From contig CACFJP010000005.1 of the NCBI GenBank assembly GCA_902566635.1, forward strand, positions 25,779 to 89,778: a DNA stretch of 64,000 bases, in the 5' to 3' direction. The notes beneath the pieces were generated by a model, which ran no database searches, had not been told where the DNA came from, and saw only the letters and a list, made by a program, of their open reading frames with translations. This stretch comes from an uncultured Bacteroidota bacterium (GTDB lineage: Bacteria > Bacteroidota > Bacteroidia > Flavobacteriales > Flavobacteriaceae). Positions 26,203 to 35,672 of this stretch are shown in pieces. Both the position numbers and the translations under genes were made by a program. Positions within the stretch are counted from its first letter, which is position 1; each line of letters begins with the position of its first letter.

Positions 26203-28025
26203 ATCTCAAATTATCCGCTGGTTTATTTGCCATTTTACTCCTCATTTACTCTTGTGAAAAAGAATTCAATGATCTAGGGGCATCGTTACTTCCATCAGAT
26301 AATATAATCATTAAAAAAGAAACTGCCCCAGTTGGGCTTGGGCACAAGTCCATCGATGTCGTTCGAACAGACAACTTGTTATTTTTCTCTTTGGGAGAGT
26401 ATGAGGATGCTGTGTTTGGAAATACCAAGGCGAGCTTTACGACTCAATTGAGCCTAGCCACAAGCTCAACCGGAACTTTTGGAAGTATGAATACAGACAC
26501 CGAAACCAATGGAGTCAGCTCAGACACGACCAACAAGAACCCACATGATGAGCAAGAAACAGTCACAGAAGTGTGGTTGGAAATACCATTCTACACCAAT
26601 CAACGCGATCGTGATGGTGATGGCGTGATTGATTCCCTTGACGCAGACCCCGATGATCCCCAAAGTGACTCAGATGGTGACACACTCACCGACATTGAAG
26701 AGTCAAGATCAGTAAACCTCGATCCACTCAACCCCGACACTGATGGAGATGGTCTGAATGATGCGGAAGATGACGAAACAATAAACCCAGATACCGAATC
26801 AAATGTTTATGAAATTGACTATTTGTTCGGCGATACTGATCAAGAGCTACATTTTCAAGTCAAAAAATTAGATTATTATTTATCGACGCTTGATCCAAAT
26901 AATAATTTTGAAACAGATAATATGTTTTATTCTGATAAAGATTTCGATCAAGACGGATTGACGTCAAGCATTTTGTTTGATGATAAAATAACACTTGATT
27001 TTAATGAAATCGTTTATTTCAAAGAAGATGATCCTGAAACTGATGATGTTGATGAGTCAACCGAAGTAGATCAACGACTGAGTCCACGTGTCAGAATCCC
27101 CTTAGACATCTCTTTTTTTCAGCAGTATATCCTTGACAAAGAGGGGGATGATGTAATCATGGATAACAATCGTTTTCAAGAATATTTTAATGGAATTGTG
27201 ATTGATATGCAACCAACCAACCCATTAATTATGCAACTTAATTTTGGGGCTGGACAGATCAAAATAAATTACGATTATAAAGAACTGACCCTTAGTAATG
27301 ATGGAGATGCAGCAAATGCAGATGACTATGTTTCTCAAGACAGTTCATCGACTTTTAGCATCAACTTGGTTGGGGTTCGATTTAATACCATCACACAATC
27401 GGCACCTGATTCCGAAATTCAAACTGCGTTGAGTGGAAATGATGATAGACAAAACATATACCTCAAAGGAGGGTTAGGTGTTTTCTCCACTATTGATTTA
27501 TTTGCAGGTGCTGATGGTCAATTGCAATTGAAAAACTTTAAAGCGAACCCTTGGCTTATCAATGAAGCCAACCTAATTTTACACATTGACCAACAGAAAA
27601 TCAATGCATTGGGTATTAAAGATTTGCCCAACCGTTTGTATTTGTTTACTGAGAGCGATGGCTCACCTCTTGAAGATTTTTCAATTGACGCAAGTGCTGG
27701 CCCATACCCTGAAGACAACAAAACGACTTTTGGGGGTCTTGGACAATATGATGACGAAGGCGAGCTAACTTCATATAAATTTGTGATTACTAAACATATC
27801 AGCAACCTGATTCGTGAGTCTGCAGACTTTGAAAACGTGCGTCTTGGATTGAGTACGAGCTCGCCATTCATCAACACCCAAATTTCAGATGTTATTTCTC
27901 CTACAGAGTTTAGTATTCCACAATCTACAATCACCACCCCAACGAGCGTGATTCTTGCGGGACCAAACCACAGCAACCCTGATTTACGGTTGCAATTGGA
28001 GATTTATTATACTGCCTACGATTAG
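26199..28025 (+). CDS. DUF4270 lipoprotein with thrombospondin type 3-like Ca-binding repeats
   Basis: 608 aa. Lipoprotein signal NLKLSAGLFAILLLIYSC with lipobox IYSC (Cys about 19) and the DUF4270 opening KEFNDLGASLLPSDN. Residues about 130-200 hold Asp-rich repeats of the D-x-D-G-D type (DRDGDGVIDSLDADPDD, SDSDGDTLTDIEES, DTDGDGLNDAEDDE) that bind calcium in thrombospondin type 3 modules; the C-terminal part returns to beta-rich DUF4270 sequence. Probably a surface or outer-membrane lipoprotein of unknown function. Its ATG overlaps the stop of the GT5-like gene. Confidence 0.85.
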   Translation: MNLKLSAGLFAILLLIYSCEKEFNDLGASLLPSDNIIIKKETAPVGLGHKSIDVVRTDNLLFFSLGEYEDAVFGNTKASFTTQLSLATSSTGTFGSMNTDTETNGVSSDTTNKNPHDEQETVTEVWLEIPFYTNQRDRDGDGVIDSLDADPDDPQSDSDGDTLTDIEESRSVNLDPLNPDTDGDGLNDAEDDETINPDTESNVYEIDYLFGDTDQELHFQVKKLDYYLSTLDPNNNFETDNMFYSDKDFDQDGLTSSILFDDKITLDFNEIVYFKEDDPETDDVDESTEVDQRLSPRVRIPLDISFFQQYILDKEGDDVIMDNNRFQEYFNGIVIDMQPTNPLIMQLNFGAGQIKINYDYKELTLSNDGDAANADDYVSQDSSSTFSINLVGVRFNTITQSAPDSEIQTALSGNDDRQNIYLKGGLGVFSTIDLFAGADGQLQLKNFKANPWLINEANLILHIDQQKINALGIKDLPNRLYLFTESDGSPLEDFSIDASAGPYPEDNKTTFGGLGQYDDEGELTSYKFVITKHISNLIRESADFENVRLGLSTSSPFINTQISDVISPTEFSIPQSTITTPTSVILAGPNHSNPDLRLQLEIYYTAYD

Positions 28026-28030
28026 TTGCC

Positions 28031-28048
28031 GAAAACATCCTGTTTTTT
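28031..28048 (+). terminator. Weak hairpin after the DUF4270 gene
   Basis: GAAAACA, loop TCC, TGTTTTTTC: a 7 bp AT-rich stem running into a T-rich end, 5 nt after the stop. Possible weak intrinsic terminator between the convergent DUF4270 and rpoN genes. Confidence 0.3.
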
Positions 28049-28090
28049 CATAAATATTGACTTAGAAAGCAGTGTAAAGAAAATGATTTT

Positions 28091-29533
28091 TTAAAGCTTT
28101 TTCCGCAATCGTGCCACAGGAGCTCCTATAATTTCTCGGTATTTGGCAACAGTGCGGCGGGCAACTGGATAGCCTTTTTGATTGAGTTGTTTTTTCAGTT
28201 CCTCGTCAGTAAGAGGACTCGTTTTGTCTTCCGAAGCAATGATATCTTCCAAAGCTTTTCTGATTTCTATAGACGATACATCCTCTCCGTCACTGTTGGT
28301 CATCCCTTCGCAAAAGAAAGATTTGAGCAGTCGGGTGCCATAAGGGGTGTCTACGTATTTGCTATTGGCTACCCTAGACACTGTTGAGATATCCATCTGA
28401 ATAATGCTTGCAATATCACGCAACACCATCGGTTTGATTTTTTGTTCATCACCAGACAAAAAATAGTCTTTTTGATAATCCATGATTGCATTCATGGTGA
28501 TGAATAGCGTGTGGCTTCGCTGCTTAACTGCATCGATAAACCATTTTGCAGCATCGAGTTTTTGCTTGATAAATAAAATAGCTTCTTGTTGTTCTTTACT
28601 TTTTAAAGCAGACTCTTTATAGCCCTCCATCATATTTTTATAAGTGGCTGAAACATGAAGTTCAGGAGTATTCCTTCCGTTTAGAGAGAGTTGTAATTCG
28701 CCTTCTACAATTCGAATTGTAAAATCGGGTGTGATATGACTATTGATTTTTGTGGATGATGCATACGAAGCCCCCGGCTTTGGATTTAGTTTTTCAATCT
28801 CAGCGATGGCATCTTTCAGTTGATTTTCATCAATACCAAGCGCACTCATCAATTTATCAAAATGCTTTTTTGAAAATGGCGTAAAATGAAACTTGATGAT
28901 GTTGTAAGCAAGCGAAACTTCAGGCGATTGAGATTTGCGTTGCAGCTGAAGTGCCAAACACTCTTGCAAGTCCAATGCACCAACTCCTGCCGGGTCGAGT
29001 TGTTGTACTTTTTTGAGGACTTTTTGCACGTGATTTTCTTCCACATATAAGTTTTCAGTAAACGCTAAATCATCGACAATGTCAAGTAAACTCCTTCGGA
29101 TATATCCTGTATCATCAATACTGCCAATCAAAAACTGCGCAATTTGACTATCAGTTTCACCCATGCTAAATGTACGCATTTGATCCATCAGAAATTGGGT
29201 AAAGCTTATACCAGCTGCATAGGGTACCTGTTTGTCATCATCATCAGGGCTATGGTTGTTTGTATTGAGGCGATAGGAGGGGATTTCATCATCACTAAGA
29301 TATTCATCGATGTTGATATCTGTTTCTATGACATTGTGATCATCATCTTGCGTGGTGTCAAAATCTTGATTTTCAGTTGCTTCTTTTCCAGCTTCAAGTG
29401 CTGGATTTTCCTCTAGTTCTTGTTGTAGTTTTTGTTCAAACGAAAGTGTTGGTAATTGAATCAGTTTCATCAACTGAATTTGCTGAGGCGATAGCTTTTG
29501 GGAAAGCTTTAAATTGAGTTGTTGTTTTAACAT
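28091..29533 (-). CDS. rpoN: RNA polymerase sigma-54 factor
   Basis: 480 aa. The N-terminal activator-interacting region is Gln/Leu-rich (LKLSQKLSPQQIQLMKLIQLP), followed by an acidic linker (about residues 50-100), the core-binding domain, and the C-terminal HTH and RpoN box (ARRTVAKYREIIGAP). Sigma-54 directs transcription that depends on ATP-driven enhancer-binding activators; none is encoded here. It is last in the pyrH-frr-MMPL-asnS-rpoN run, 51 nt after asnS. Confidence 0.97.
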   Translation of the reverse strand: MLKQQLNLKLSQKLSPQQIQLMKLIQLPTLSFEQKLQQELEENPALEAGKEATENQDFDTTQDDDHNVIETDINIDEYLSDDEIPSYRLNTNNHSPDDDDKQVPYAAGISFTQFLMDQMRTFSMGETDSQIAQFLIGSIDDTGYIRRSLLDIVDDLAFTENLYVEENHVQKVLKKVQQLDPAGVGALDLQECLALQLQRKSQSPEVSLAYNIIKFHFTPFSKKHFDKLMSALGIDENQLKDAIAEIEKLNPKPGASYASSTKINSHITPDFTIRIVEGELQLSLNGRNTPELHVSATYKNMMEGYKESALKSKEQQEAILFIKQKLDAAKWFIDAVKQRSHTLFITMNAIMDYQKDYFLSGDEQKIKPMVLRDIASIIQMDISTVSRVANSKYVDTPYGTRLLKSFFCEGMTNSDGEDVSSIEIRKALEDIIASEDKTSPLTDEELKKQLNQKGYPVARRTVAKYREIIGAPVARLRKKL

Positions 29534-29584
29534 GACTATTTTACTATCCTAAAGGTACAAAAACCTTGACAGATGAAAACTTTT

Positions 29585-31018
29585 TTAGAAGGATGCATTT
29601 TGGGGGGTACGTGGAAAGGGAATCACATCACGGATGTTGGACATTCCAGTTGCAAATTGAACCAAGCGCTCAAATCCTAATCCAAATCCAGCATGAGGGG
29701 CTGTTCCAAAACGGCGCAAATCTAAGTACCAGTCTAGTTCTTTTTCTTCAACTCCCATTTTAAACATTCGCTTTTGCAACACATCAAGTCGTTCTTCTCG
29801 TTGTGCACCACCCACCATTTCACCAATGCCAGGAAACAACACATCCATTGCACGAACAGTTTTTCCGTCATCGTTAAGGCGCATATAAAATGCTTTGATT
29901 TTGGCTGGATAATCAAACAAAATCACAGGGCACTTAAAGTGTTTTTCGACCAGGTAGCGCTCATGTTCACTTTGCAGGTCAACGCCCCATTCATCTATAG
30001 GGAACTTGAACTTTTTCTTCTTGTTTGGCTTTGAGCTTCTCAAAATATCAAAGGCTTCAGTGTACGATAGTCGAACAAATTGATTGTCGACAACAAAGCG
30101 AATTTGTTCGAGCAAACCCATTGGGCGTCGCTCGATTTGTGGTTTTGTTTTTTCTTCATTCGACAATCGTTGATCCAAAAATGCCAAATCGTCTTCACAA
30201 TTGACGACAACACACTGAAGCACATATTTAATGAAGTCTTCAGCCAAATCCATATTCTGATCGAGTTGATAAAAAGCAACTTCGGGTTCAATCATCCAAA
30301 ACTCTGCCAAATGCCGAGAAGTATTAGAGTTTTCTGCACGAAATGTAGGTCCAAATGTGTACACCTTACCTAGTCCCATTGCGTATGATTCGGCTTCCAA
30401 CTGGCCAGAAACAGTAAGGTTTGTTTCTTTACCAAAAAAGTCTTTAGTAAAATCTGTATACCCTGCTTCATTCAAGGGTGTTTGTTTGGGGTCTAAGGTA
30501 CTCACACGAAACATTTCACCTGCTCCTTCGGCATCACTTCCAGTGATAATAGGTGTATGAACATAATAAAACCCTTCCTTCCTAAAATAGTCGTGAACAG
30601 CGAATGACAGCGCAGAGCGAACCCTCATCACTGCCAAAAAAGTGGAGGTTCGGACACGAAGATGTGCATTGTCCCTTAAAAACTCAAAACTGTGTTTTTT
30701 TGGTTGGATGGGATATTGATCGGGGTCAGAGTCGCCAATGACCTCCAGATGACTGACTTGTACTTCGTATTTCTGCTCTTTTCCTAAGCTTTCGACTAAT
30801 GTTCCTTCAATGTGTACTGCAGCACCAGTTGTGATTCTTTTAAGCAGATTTTCGTCGGTTTGTTCAAAGTCCACAACACACTGAAGGTTGTTAAGCGTCG
30901 ATCCGTCATTGAGCGCAATAAAACGATTGGCACGAAAGGTGCGCACCCAGCCCTCCAGACTCACTTTTTGGTGCAGATGAGTGCCTGAGAAAAGCTCTTT
31001 AATCGTTTGCGTTTTCAT
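29585..31018 (-). CDS. asnS: Asparaginyl-tRNA synthetase
   Basis: 477 aa class II synthetase. The N-terminal OB-fold anticodon domain (VSLEGWVRTFRANR) is followed by the catalytic domain with motif 2 FRAENSNTSRHLAEFWMIEPE and motif 3 GFGLGFERLVQFATG. The insert and length match AsnRS rather than AspRS. A minus-strand TATATTTG box lies at 31037-31044, 18 nt upstream of the ATG. Confidence 0.97.
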   Translation of the reverse strand: MKTQTIKELFSGTHLHQKVSLEGWVRTFRANRFIALNDGSTLNNLQCVVDFEQTDENLLKRITTGAAVHIEGTLVESLGKEQKYEVQVSHLEVIGDSDPDQYPIQPKKHSFEFLRDNAHLRVRTSTFLAVMRVRSALSFAVHDYFRKEGFYYVHTPIITGSDAEGAGEMFRVSTLDPKQTPLNEAGYTDFTKDFFGKETNLTVSGQLEAESYAMGLGKVYTFGPTFRAENSNTSRHLAEFWMIEPEVAFYQLDQNMDLAEDFIKYVLQCVVVNCEDDLAFLDQRLSNEEKTKPQIERRPMGLLEQIRFVVDNQFVRLSYTEAFDILRSSKPNKKKKFKFPIDEWGVDLQSEHERYLVEKHFKCPVILFDYPAKIKAFYMRLNDDGKTVRAMDVLFPGIGEMVGGAQREERLDVLQKRMFKMGVEEKELDWYLDLRRFGTAPHAGFGLGFERLVQFATGMSNIRDVIPFPRTPQNASF

Positions 31019-31036
31019 CTAATCAAATTTCTGCTA

Positions 31037-31044
31037 CAAATATA
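31037..31044 (-). promoter_or_regulatory. Candidate -7 box of asnS
   Basis: Minus strand TATATTTG, matching TAnnTTTG, in the short gap between the MMPL gene and asnS. No good TTTG -33 element seen. Confidence 0.35.
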
Positions 31045-31066
31045 CTTCATTTTACAAGCAAGTTCG

Positions 31067-33451
31067 TCAGCTATTTTCATCCTCTTTCAATAGATCAATA
31101 CTGGGTTTTTTGAGCGTTCTCTCGTTTGCGATACTTTCCTCCAGTGACAACAACAGTGATGGCAAAAGAATAAGGTTGGCCAACATGGCAAATAGCAAGG
31201 TTGCTGACACCAAGCCTCCCAAAGCTACAGTGCCGCCATAACTTGAAATCATAAAAACTGAAAATCCAAAAAATAAAACGATAGAGGTGTAAAACATACT
31301 GACTCCTGTTTCACGAAGTGCCAGATAAACCGACTTTTTTATTTTCCATTTGGTGGCTTGTAGTTCTTGTCGGTATTTGACCAAATAGTGAATGGTGTCA
31401 TCTACAGATATCCCAAAAGCTACACTAAATACCAATATGGTGGATGGCTTGATGGGAATACCTAAAAAACCCATCATCCCTGCAGTGAGGACTAAGGGAA
31501 TAATGTTTGGAATCAAGGAAATAAGAATCATTCGAAACGAACGAAACATATAGGCCATAAATAAGGCAATCATCAATACTGCTAAGGAGAGTGACAAGAC
31601 TAGGTTGCGAACCAAAAACCGAGTCCCTTTTAAGTATCCAAGTGCTTTTCCGGTGACTTCTGTTTCAAATTGGTCAATAGGGAATAATTCTCCAACAACA
31701 GTCAACAAATCACCCTCAATTTCTTCCATTCGTTCTGTATTGACATCTTTGAGCATTGTGCTTACGCGAATATACTGACCAGTGCTGTCAATCAAACTTT
31801 CGGCCATGCCTTCGGTCGATAAACTGTTGTTGACATACGACCCAATAAACGAATATTCTTGCCTTGTTGGCATCGAAAAATAACGTGGGTTGCCATTGTA
31901 ATAGGTTTGCTTTGCATACTTGGCTACATGGGCAATAGACAAGGGCTCGGAAAGCTCAGGCACAGTTCGAATGTGCGATGCCAAACGTTCCAATCGGCTG
32001 AGCGTTGAGAGTTGCGTTGCACCATTTCTTCTTTTGGTGTCAACCATGATCTCTATGGGCATGATTCCACTCATTTGATTTTCAAAAAACCGAACGTCTT
32101 TGAAAAACTCGGCTCCTTTTGGAAGGTCATCGATTATGGTGCCAGAAAGTTTAATCTGGTAAATCCCTATAATGCTCATCATCAAGGAAATGACAAACAC
32201 AAAATAAACAGTCACACGACGATAACGAACCATATTTTCCATCCATCCAATAAAGTCGTTCATCCAGTTTCGGTTGAGGTGCGCAAGATGCTTTTGGTTG
32301 GGGAGACTCATATAGCTGTAAAGAATAGGAATCACAAGAAGCGACAACACAAAGAGAAGCATGATATTGACAGAAGCAACCAAGCCAAATTCGATGAGCA
32401 GTTTGCTGCTGGTCAAAGTAAAGGTTGCAAAACCAAGGGCTGTGGTCATATTGGTCATTAGGGTTGCGTTTCCAATTTTAATAATAACACGTTGAAGAGA
32501 TCTGGCTTGATTGCCGTGTTTTTTGACCTCCTGTTGGTATTTGTTGATAAGGAAAATGCAATTGGGAACGCCAATCACAATCACAATTGGAGGAATCAAA
32601 GCAGTGAGCACTGTGATTTTAAATCCAAAAAAGCCCAATATCCCAAAGGCCCACATGACGCCAATGACGACCACGACCATGGAAATAAAGGTTGCTAGAT
32701 AGGAGCGAAAGAAGAAAAAGAAAATCAAGGTCGTAACCAGTGCCGCAACAATAACAAACATACGAATCTCACTCAAAATGGTAAAGGCGTTGATTGTCCG
32801 AACATAGGGCATACCCGAAATGTGAACGTCCAAAGCAGACGCTGCTTCAAAGGCACTGACTTTGGGCAAGAGTTCATTATTGACAAAAAGCTCTCGCTCT
32901 TTGGCGTTGACAACTTGTTTTTTGAGGGTGATGATTGTCAGGTACACCTCTGTATCAGGGTTGAGAAGAACCCCATGAAAAAAGAGTGATTCCTCAAGGA
33001 GTTTCTTTTCGAGCTTGTCCACTTCTTGTTGGTCACGAGCCAATTGATAAGGGACATCTTCCACCACAAATCTTTGTTGTTTGGTGTTTTTCCGAAGCTG
33101 TTTTAGGTTGCCAATTCCTGTAACTGCGGCCACTGCGTCTATACCTTCAAACGATTTGGTGAGCGAGCTCCATTGTTGAATCTTATCGGGACTGAACAAA
33201 GTAGAGTCTTGAACTGCCAAAACAATGAGGTTGCCTTCATCTCCAAAACGATCGACAAAGGACTGGTACTTTAGGTTGAAAGGATGTTTATCGGGTAGGA
33301 GACTTGCTTCATTAAAACTAAAGCGTATGTTCTTCCACTGCAACCCAAAAAAAAAGGTGGTTGCAACAATCAAGAGGATGCAAAAAACCCTATTGCGAAG
33401 AATGAGCGATGCAACGGTGCTCCAAAACCGAGTCTTAACCCATTTGATCAT
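31067..33451 (-). CDS. RND/MMPL-family transporter
   Basis: 794 aa with two matching halves, each with one N-terminal helix, a large periplasmic loop (about residues 45-215 and 425-600) and five further helices, about 12 in total, as in the MMPL/RND superfamily. The SSD-like segment GVPNCIFLINKYQQEVKKHG and its second-half counterpart FGISVDDTIHYLVKYRQEL (with the Asp pair of proton-coupled RND pumps) are visible. Probable export of a lipid or hydrophobic compound; hopanoid or other lipid transport is possible but unproven. Located between frr and asnS. Confidence 0.88.
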   Translation of the reverse strand: MIKWVKTRFWSTVASLILRNRVFCILLIVATTFFFGLQWKNIRFSFNEASLLPDKHPFNLKYQSFVDRFGDEGNLIVLAVQDSTLFSPDKIQQWSSLTKSFEGIDAVAAVTGIGNLKQLRKNTKQQRFVVEDVPYQLARDQQEVDKLEKKLLEESLFFHGVLLNPDTEVYLTIITLKKQVVNAKERELFVNNELLPKVSAFEAASALDVHISGMPYVRTINAFTILSEIRMFVIVAALVTTLIFFFFFRSYLATFISMVVVVIGVMWAFGILGFFGFKITVLTALIPPIVIVIGVPNCIFLINKYQQEVKKHGNQARSLQRVIIKIGNATLMTNMTTALGFATFTLTSSKLLIEFGLVASVNIMLLFVLSLLVIPILYSYMSLPNQKHLAHLNRNWMNDFIGWMENMVRYRRVTVYFVFVISLMMSIIGIYQIKLSGTIIDDLPKGAEFFKDVRFFENQMSGIMPIEIMVDTKRRNGATQLSTLSRLERLASHIRTVPELSEPLSIAHVAKYAKQTYYNGNPRYFSMPTRQEYSFIGSYVNNSLSTEGMAESLIDSTGQYIRVSTMLKDVNTERMEEIEGDLLTVVGELFPIDQFETEVTGKALGYLKGTRFLVRNLVLSLSLAVLMIALFMAYMFRSFRMILISLIPNIIPLVLTAGMMGFLGIPIKPSTILVFSVAFGISVDDTIHYLVKYRQELQATKWKIKKSVYLALRETGVSMFYTSIVLFFGFSVFMISSYGGTVALGGLVSATLLFAMLANLILLPSLLLSLEESIANERTLKKPSIDLLKEDENS

Positions 33452-33476
33452 AGCAATTGAAAAAATATTTCTGTTT

Positions 33477-34028
33477 TCAGACCGTCATGATTTCATCCTC
33501 TTTCGAAGCGTATTTATCATCTATTTTTTTGATGTAATCATCGGTTAAGGTTTGCACATCAACTTCAGCATTGCCTAATTGGTCTTCAGAAAGCTCTGTT
33601 TTTTTCAGTTCGTTGTTTGCCTCTTTACGCGCATTTCGAACCCCTACTTTTGCATTTTCTGCTTCTGCCTTAGCGAGTTTGACTAACTCTCTCCTTCTTT
33701 CTTCGGTCAGCGGTGGGATATTGATAATCACCGACTCACCATTGTTGGAGGGGTTAAACCCAAGGTTTGCAATAAGAATGGCTTTTTCGATTTCAGGAAT
33801 TTGTGTTTTGTCCCATGGCTGAACGGACAAGGTTTGCGCGTCAGGGGTATTGATGTTTGCCACCTGACTCAGTGGGGTTTGCGTCCCATAGTACTCCATT
33901 TTCACAGAAGATAACATTGCAGGATTCGCTTTGCCCGCACGGATATTGATAAAAGCCTTATCCAGGTGTTCTAGCGATTTTTCCATAGCCTCTTTTGCAA
34001 CATCCATGATAAAGTTAATGTCTTCCAT
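33477..34028 (-). CDS. frr: Ribosome recycling factor
   Basis: 183 aa, standard length. It splits post-termination ribosomes together with EF-G. Conserved NIRAGKANPAMLSSVKMEYYG, LSVQPWDKTQIPEIEKAI and ITPPL-like IIIPPLTEERRRELVK segments support the call. It follows pyrH by 5 nt; pyrH-frr is a classic bacterial pair. Confidence 0.98.
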   Translation of the reverse strand: MEDINFIMDVAKEAMEKSLEHLDKAFINIRAGKANPAMLSSVKMEYYGTQTPLSQVANINTPDAQTLSVQPWDKTQIPEIEKAILIANLGFNPSNNGESVIINIPPLTEERRRELVKLAKAEAENAKVGVRNARKEANNELKKTELSEDQLGNAEVDVQTLTDDYIKKIDDKYASKEDEIMTV

Positions 34029-34033
34029 AATTT

Positions 34034-34738
34034 CTAATTTACCTTGGTTCCGATATTTTTACCTGCAGCCACCTGTTCAAGGTTGCCTGGAGTGTTCATG
34101 TCAAACACAACAATAGGCAATTCATTTTCTTGGCTAAGAGTAAAGGCAGTGCTGTCCATCACTTTGAGCCCTTTTTGAAGAACATCATTAAAACTAATGG
34201 ACTCAAATTTAACAGCATCTTTATTTTTTTCTGGGTCATCATCATAAATACCATCCACGCGAGTTCCTTTCAATATGACGTCTGCTTCCACTTCAATTGC
34301 TCGAAGTACAGCTGCAGAGTCGGTTGTAAAAAATGGATTTCCTGTGCCTGCGCCAAAAATAACCACACGTCCTTTTTCCAAGTGGCGAACAGCACGCCTT
34401 TTGATATATGGCTCTGCGATCGCTTCGATTTTCAGAGCTGTTTGCAGTCGAGTTTGTACTTCAGCATCTTCCAAAGCGCTTTGTAGGGCAAGACCATTGA
34501 TGATGGTTGCCAGCATGCCCATATAATCTCCTTGCACACGATCCATCCCGTTACTGGCACCAGCAACACCCCGAAAGATATTACCACCTCCAATTACAAT
34601 GGCAACTTCTACTCCTTGTGCAACAACATTTTTGATTTCACTGGCATAGTCCGCCAAACGCTGTGGGTCAATCCCATGAGAACGCTCACCCATAAGTGCC
34701 TCTCCACTGAGTTTTAAAAGTATCCGTTTGTATTGCAT
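34034..34738 (-). CDS. pyrH: UMP kinase
   Basis: 234 aa amino-acid-kinase fold enzyme that phosphorylates UMP to UDP. Motifs: [50 protein letters not shown] and [12 protein letters not shown]. First gene of the pyrH-frr-MMPL-asnS-rpoN run. A minus-strand TATATTTG box lies at 34753-34760, with a possible TTTG 25 nt before it. Confidence 0.98.
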   Translation of the reverse strand: MQYKRILLKLSGEALMGERSHGIDPQRLADYASEIKNVVAQGVEVAIVIGGGNIFRGVAGASNGMDRVQGDYMGMLATIINGLALQSALEDAEVQTRLQTALKIEAIAEPYIKRRAVRHLEKGRVVIFGAGTGNPFFTTDSAAVLRAIEVEADVILKGTRVDGIYDDDPEKNKDAVKFESISFNDVLQKGLKVMDSTAFTLSQENELPIVVFDMNTPGNLEQVAAGKNIGTKVN

Positions 34739-34752
34739 GGGTTGTATTTATG

Positions 34753-34760
34753 CAAATATA
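34753..34760 (-). promoter_or_regulatory. -7 box of pyrH
   Basis: Minus strand TATATTTG, 14 nt before the pyrH ATG. A TTTG at 34786-34789 (minus) is 25 nt away, slightly longer than ideal and inside the U-tract of the tsf terminator. Confidence 0.45.
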
Positions 34761-34786
34761 ACCAAAAACAACCTTGCATTACGAGC

Positions 34787-34812
34787 AAAAAAAACCTCGA
34801 AAATTTGAGGTT
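34787..34812 (-). terminator. Intrinsic terminator of rpsB-tsf
   Basis: Minus strand: AACCTC, an 8 nt loop, GAGGTT, then a run of Ts ending at 34787. It lies 25 nt after the tsf stop and just before the pyrH promoter, separating the two operons. Confidence 0.75.
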
Positions 34813-34837
34813 ATACTTTTTTATAGTTAGCAAAGTT

Positions 34838-35662
34838 TTACACCAAAGCCAAACGCTTAAAACCAGTCACACTTAGTCCAGCATCAACCGACTTCACATA
34901 GTCGCTTACGCATTGCTTTGCATCCTTGATATAGGCCTGATTGACCAAGGTATTATCTTTAAAAAATCGCTTGAGTTTCCCTATGGCAATATTGTCGAGC
35001 ATCGCCTCTGGCTTTCCTTCCTGACGCAGTTGGTTCTTTGCAATCTCGATCTCTTTCTCAACTGTTGCTGCATCAACACCCTCTTCATTTAAGGCAATGG
35101 GGTTCATGGCAGCGGCTTGCATCGCCACATTTTTAGCAGCTTCTGCTGCACCATCAACTCCAGCTGATAGGCTCGTTAGGGTTGCAATTTTATTTCCAGC
35201 ATGGATGTATGAACCAACAAAGGCTCCTTCAAGTCGTTCAAACCCTCCGATTTCAATTTTTTCTCCAATTACACCTGTCTGTTCTGTGAGTTTATCAGCA
35301 ACAGACATTCCGTTGAAGTCAGCAGCCAAAAAACTATCCAAATTATCATGACCTAAGGCCACATCTGCCAATTGGTTGGCAAGCGATACATAGCTTTCGT
35401 TTTTGGCAACAAAGTCCGTTTCACAGTTTACCGATACGATGACACCAACAGTTGCTTCATCATTGACTCTTGCAATGACAGCTCCTTCTGAAGATTCACG
35501 ATCCGCACGATTGGCGGCTACTTTCTGACCCTTTTTACGTAGAATTTCTACTGCGGAATCAAAGTCACCCTCAGCTTCGACCAAGGCTTTTTTACAATCC
35601 ATCATTCCTACTCCTGTTGCTTTTCGTAGCTTGTTTACATCAGCTGCACTTATTTTTGACAT
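34838..35662 (-). CDS. tsf: Translation elongation factor Ts
   Basis: 274 aa from the ATG at 35662 (MSKISAADVNKLRKATG); an upstream codon would overlap rpsB. It is the nucleotide-exchange factor for EF-Tu. The N-terminal UBA-like domain contains KATGVGMMDCKKALVEAEGD; the core contains VNCETDFVAKNESYV and AAMNPIAL. It starts 10 nt after rpsB, the usual rpsB-tsf order. Confidence 0.98.
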   Translation of the reverse strand: MSKISAADVNKLRKATGVGMMDCKKALVEAEGDFDSAVEILRKKGQKVAANRADRESSEGAVIARVNDEATVGVIVSVNCETDFVAKNESYVSLANQLADVALGHDNLDSFLAADFNGMSVADKLTEQTGVIGEKIEIGGFERLEGAFVGSYIHAGNKIATLTSLSAGVDGAAEAAKNVAMQAAAMNPIALNEEGVDAATVEKEIEIAKNQLRQEGKPEAMLDNIAIGKLKRFFKDNTLVNQAYIKDAKQCVSDYVKSVDAGLSVTGFKRLALV

Positions 35663-35672
35663 TATCAGTAAT

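Noticed and set aside
32012..32461. 149 aa reading frame antisense to the MMPL transporter gene
   Set aside because: A shadow of the transporter reading frame with a biased composition (His/Lys/Asn) and no domain.
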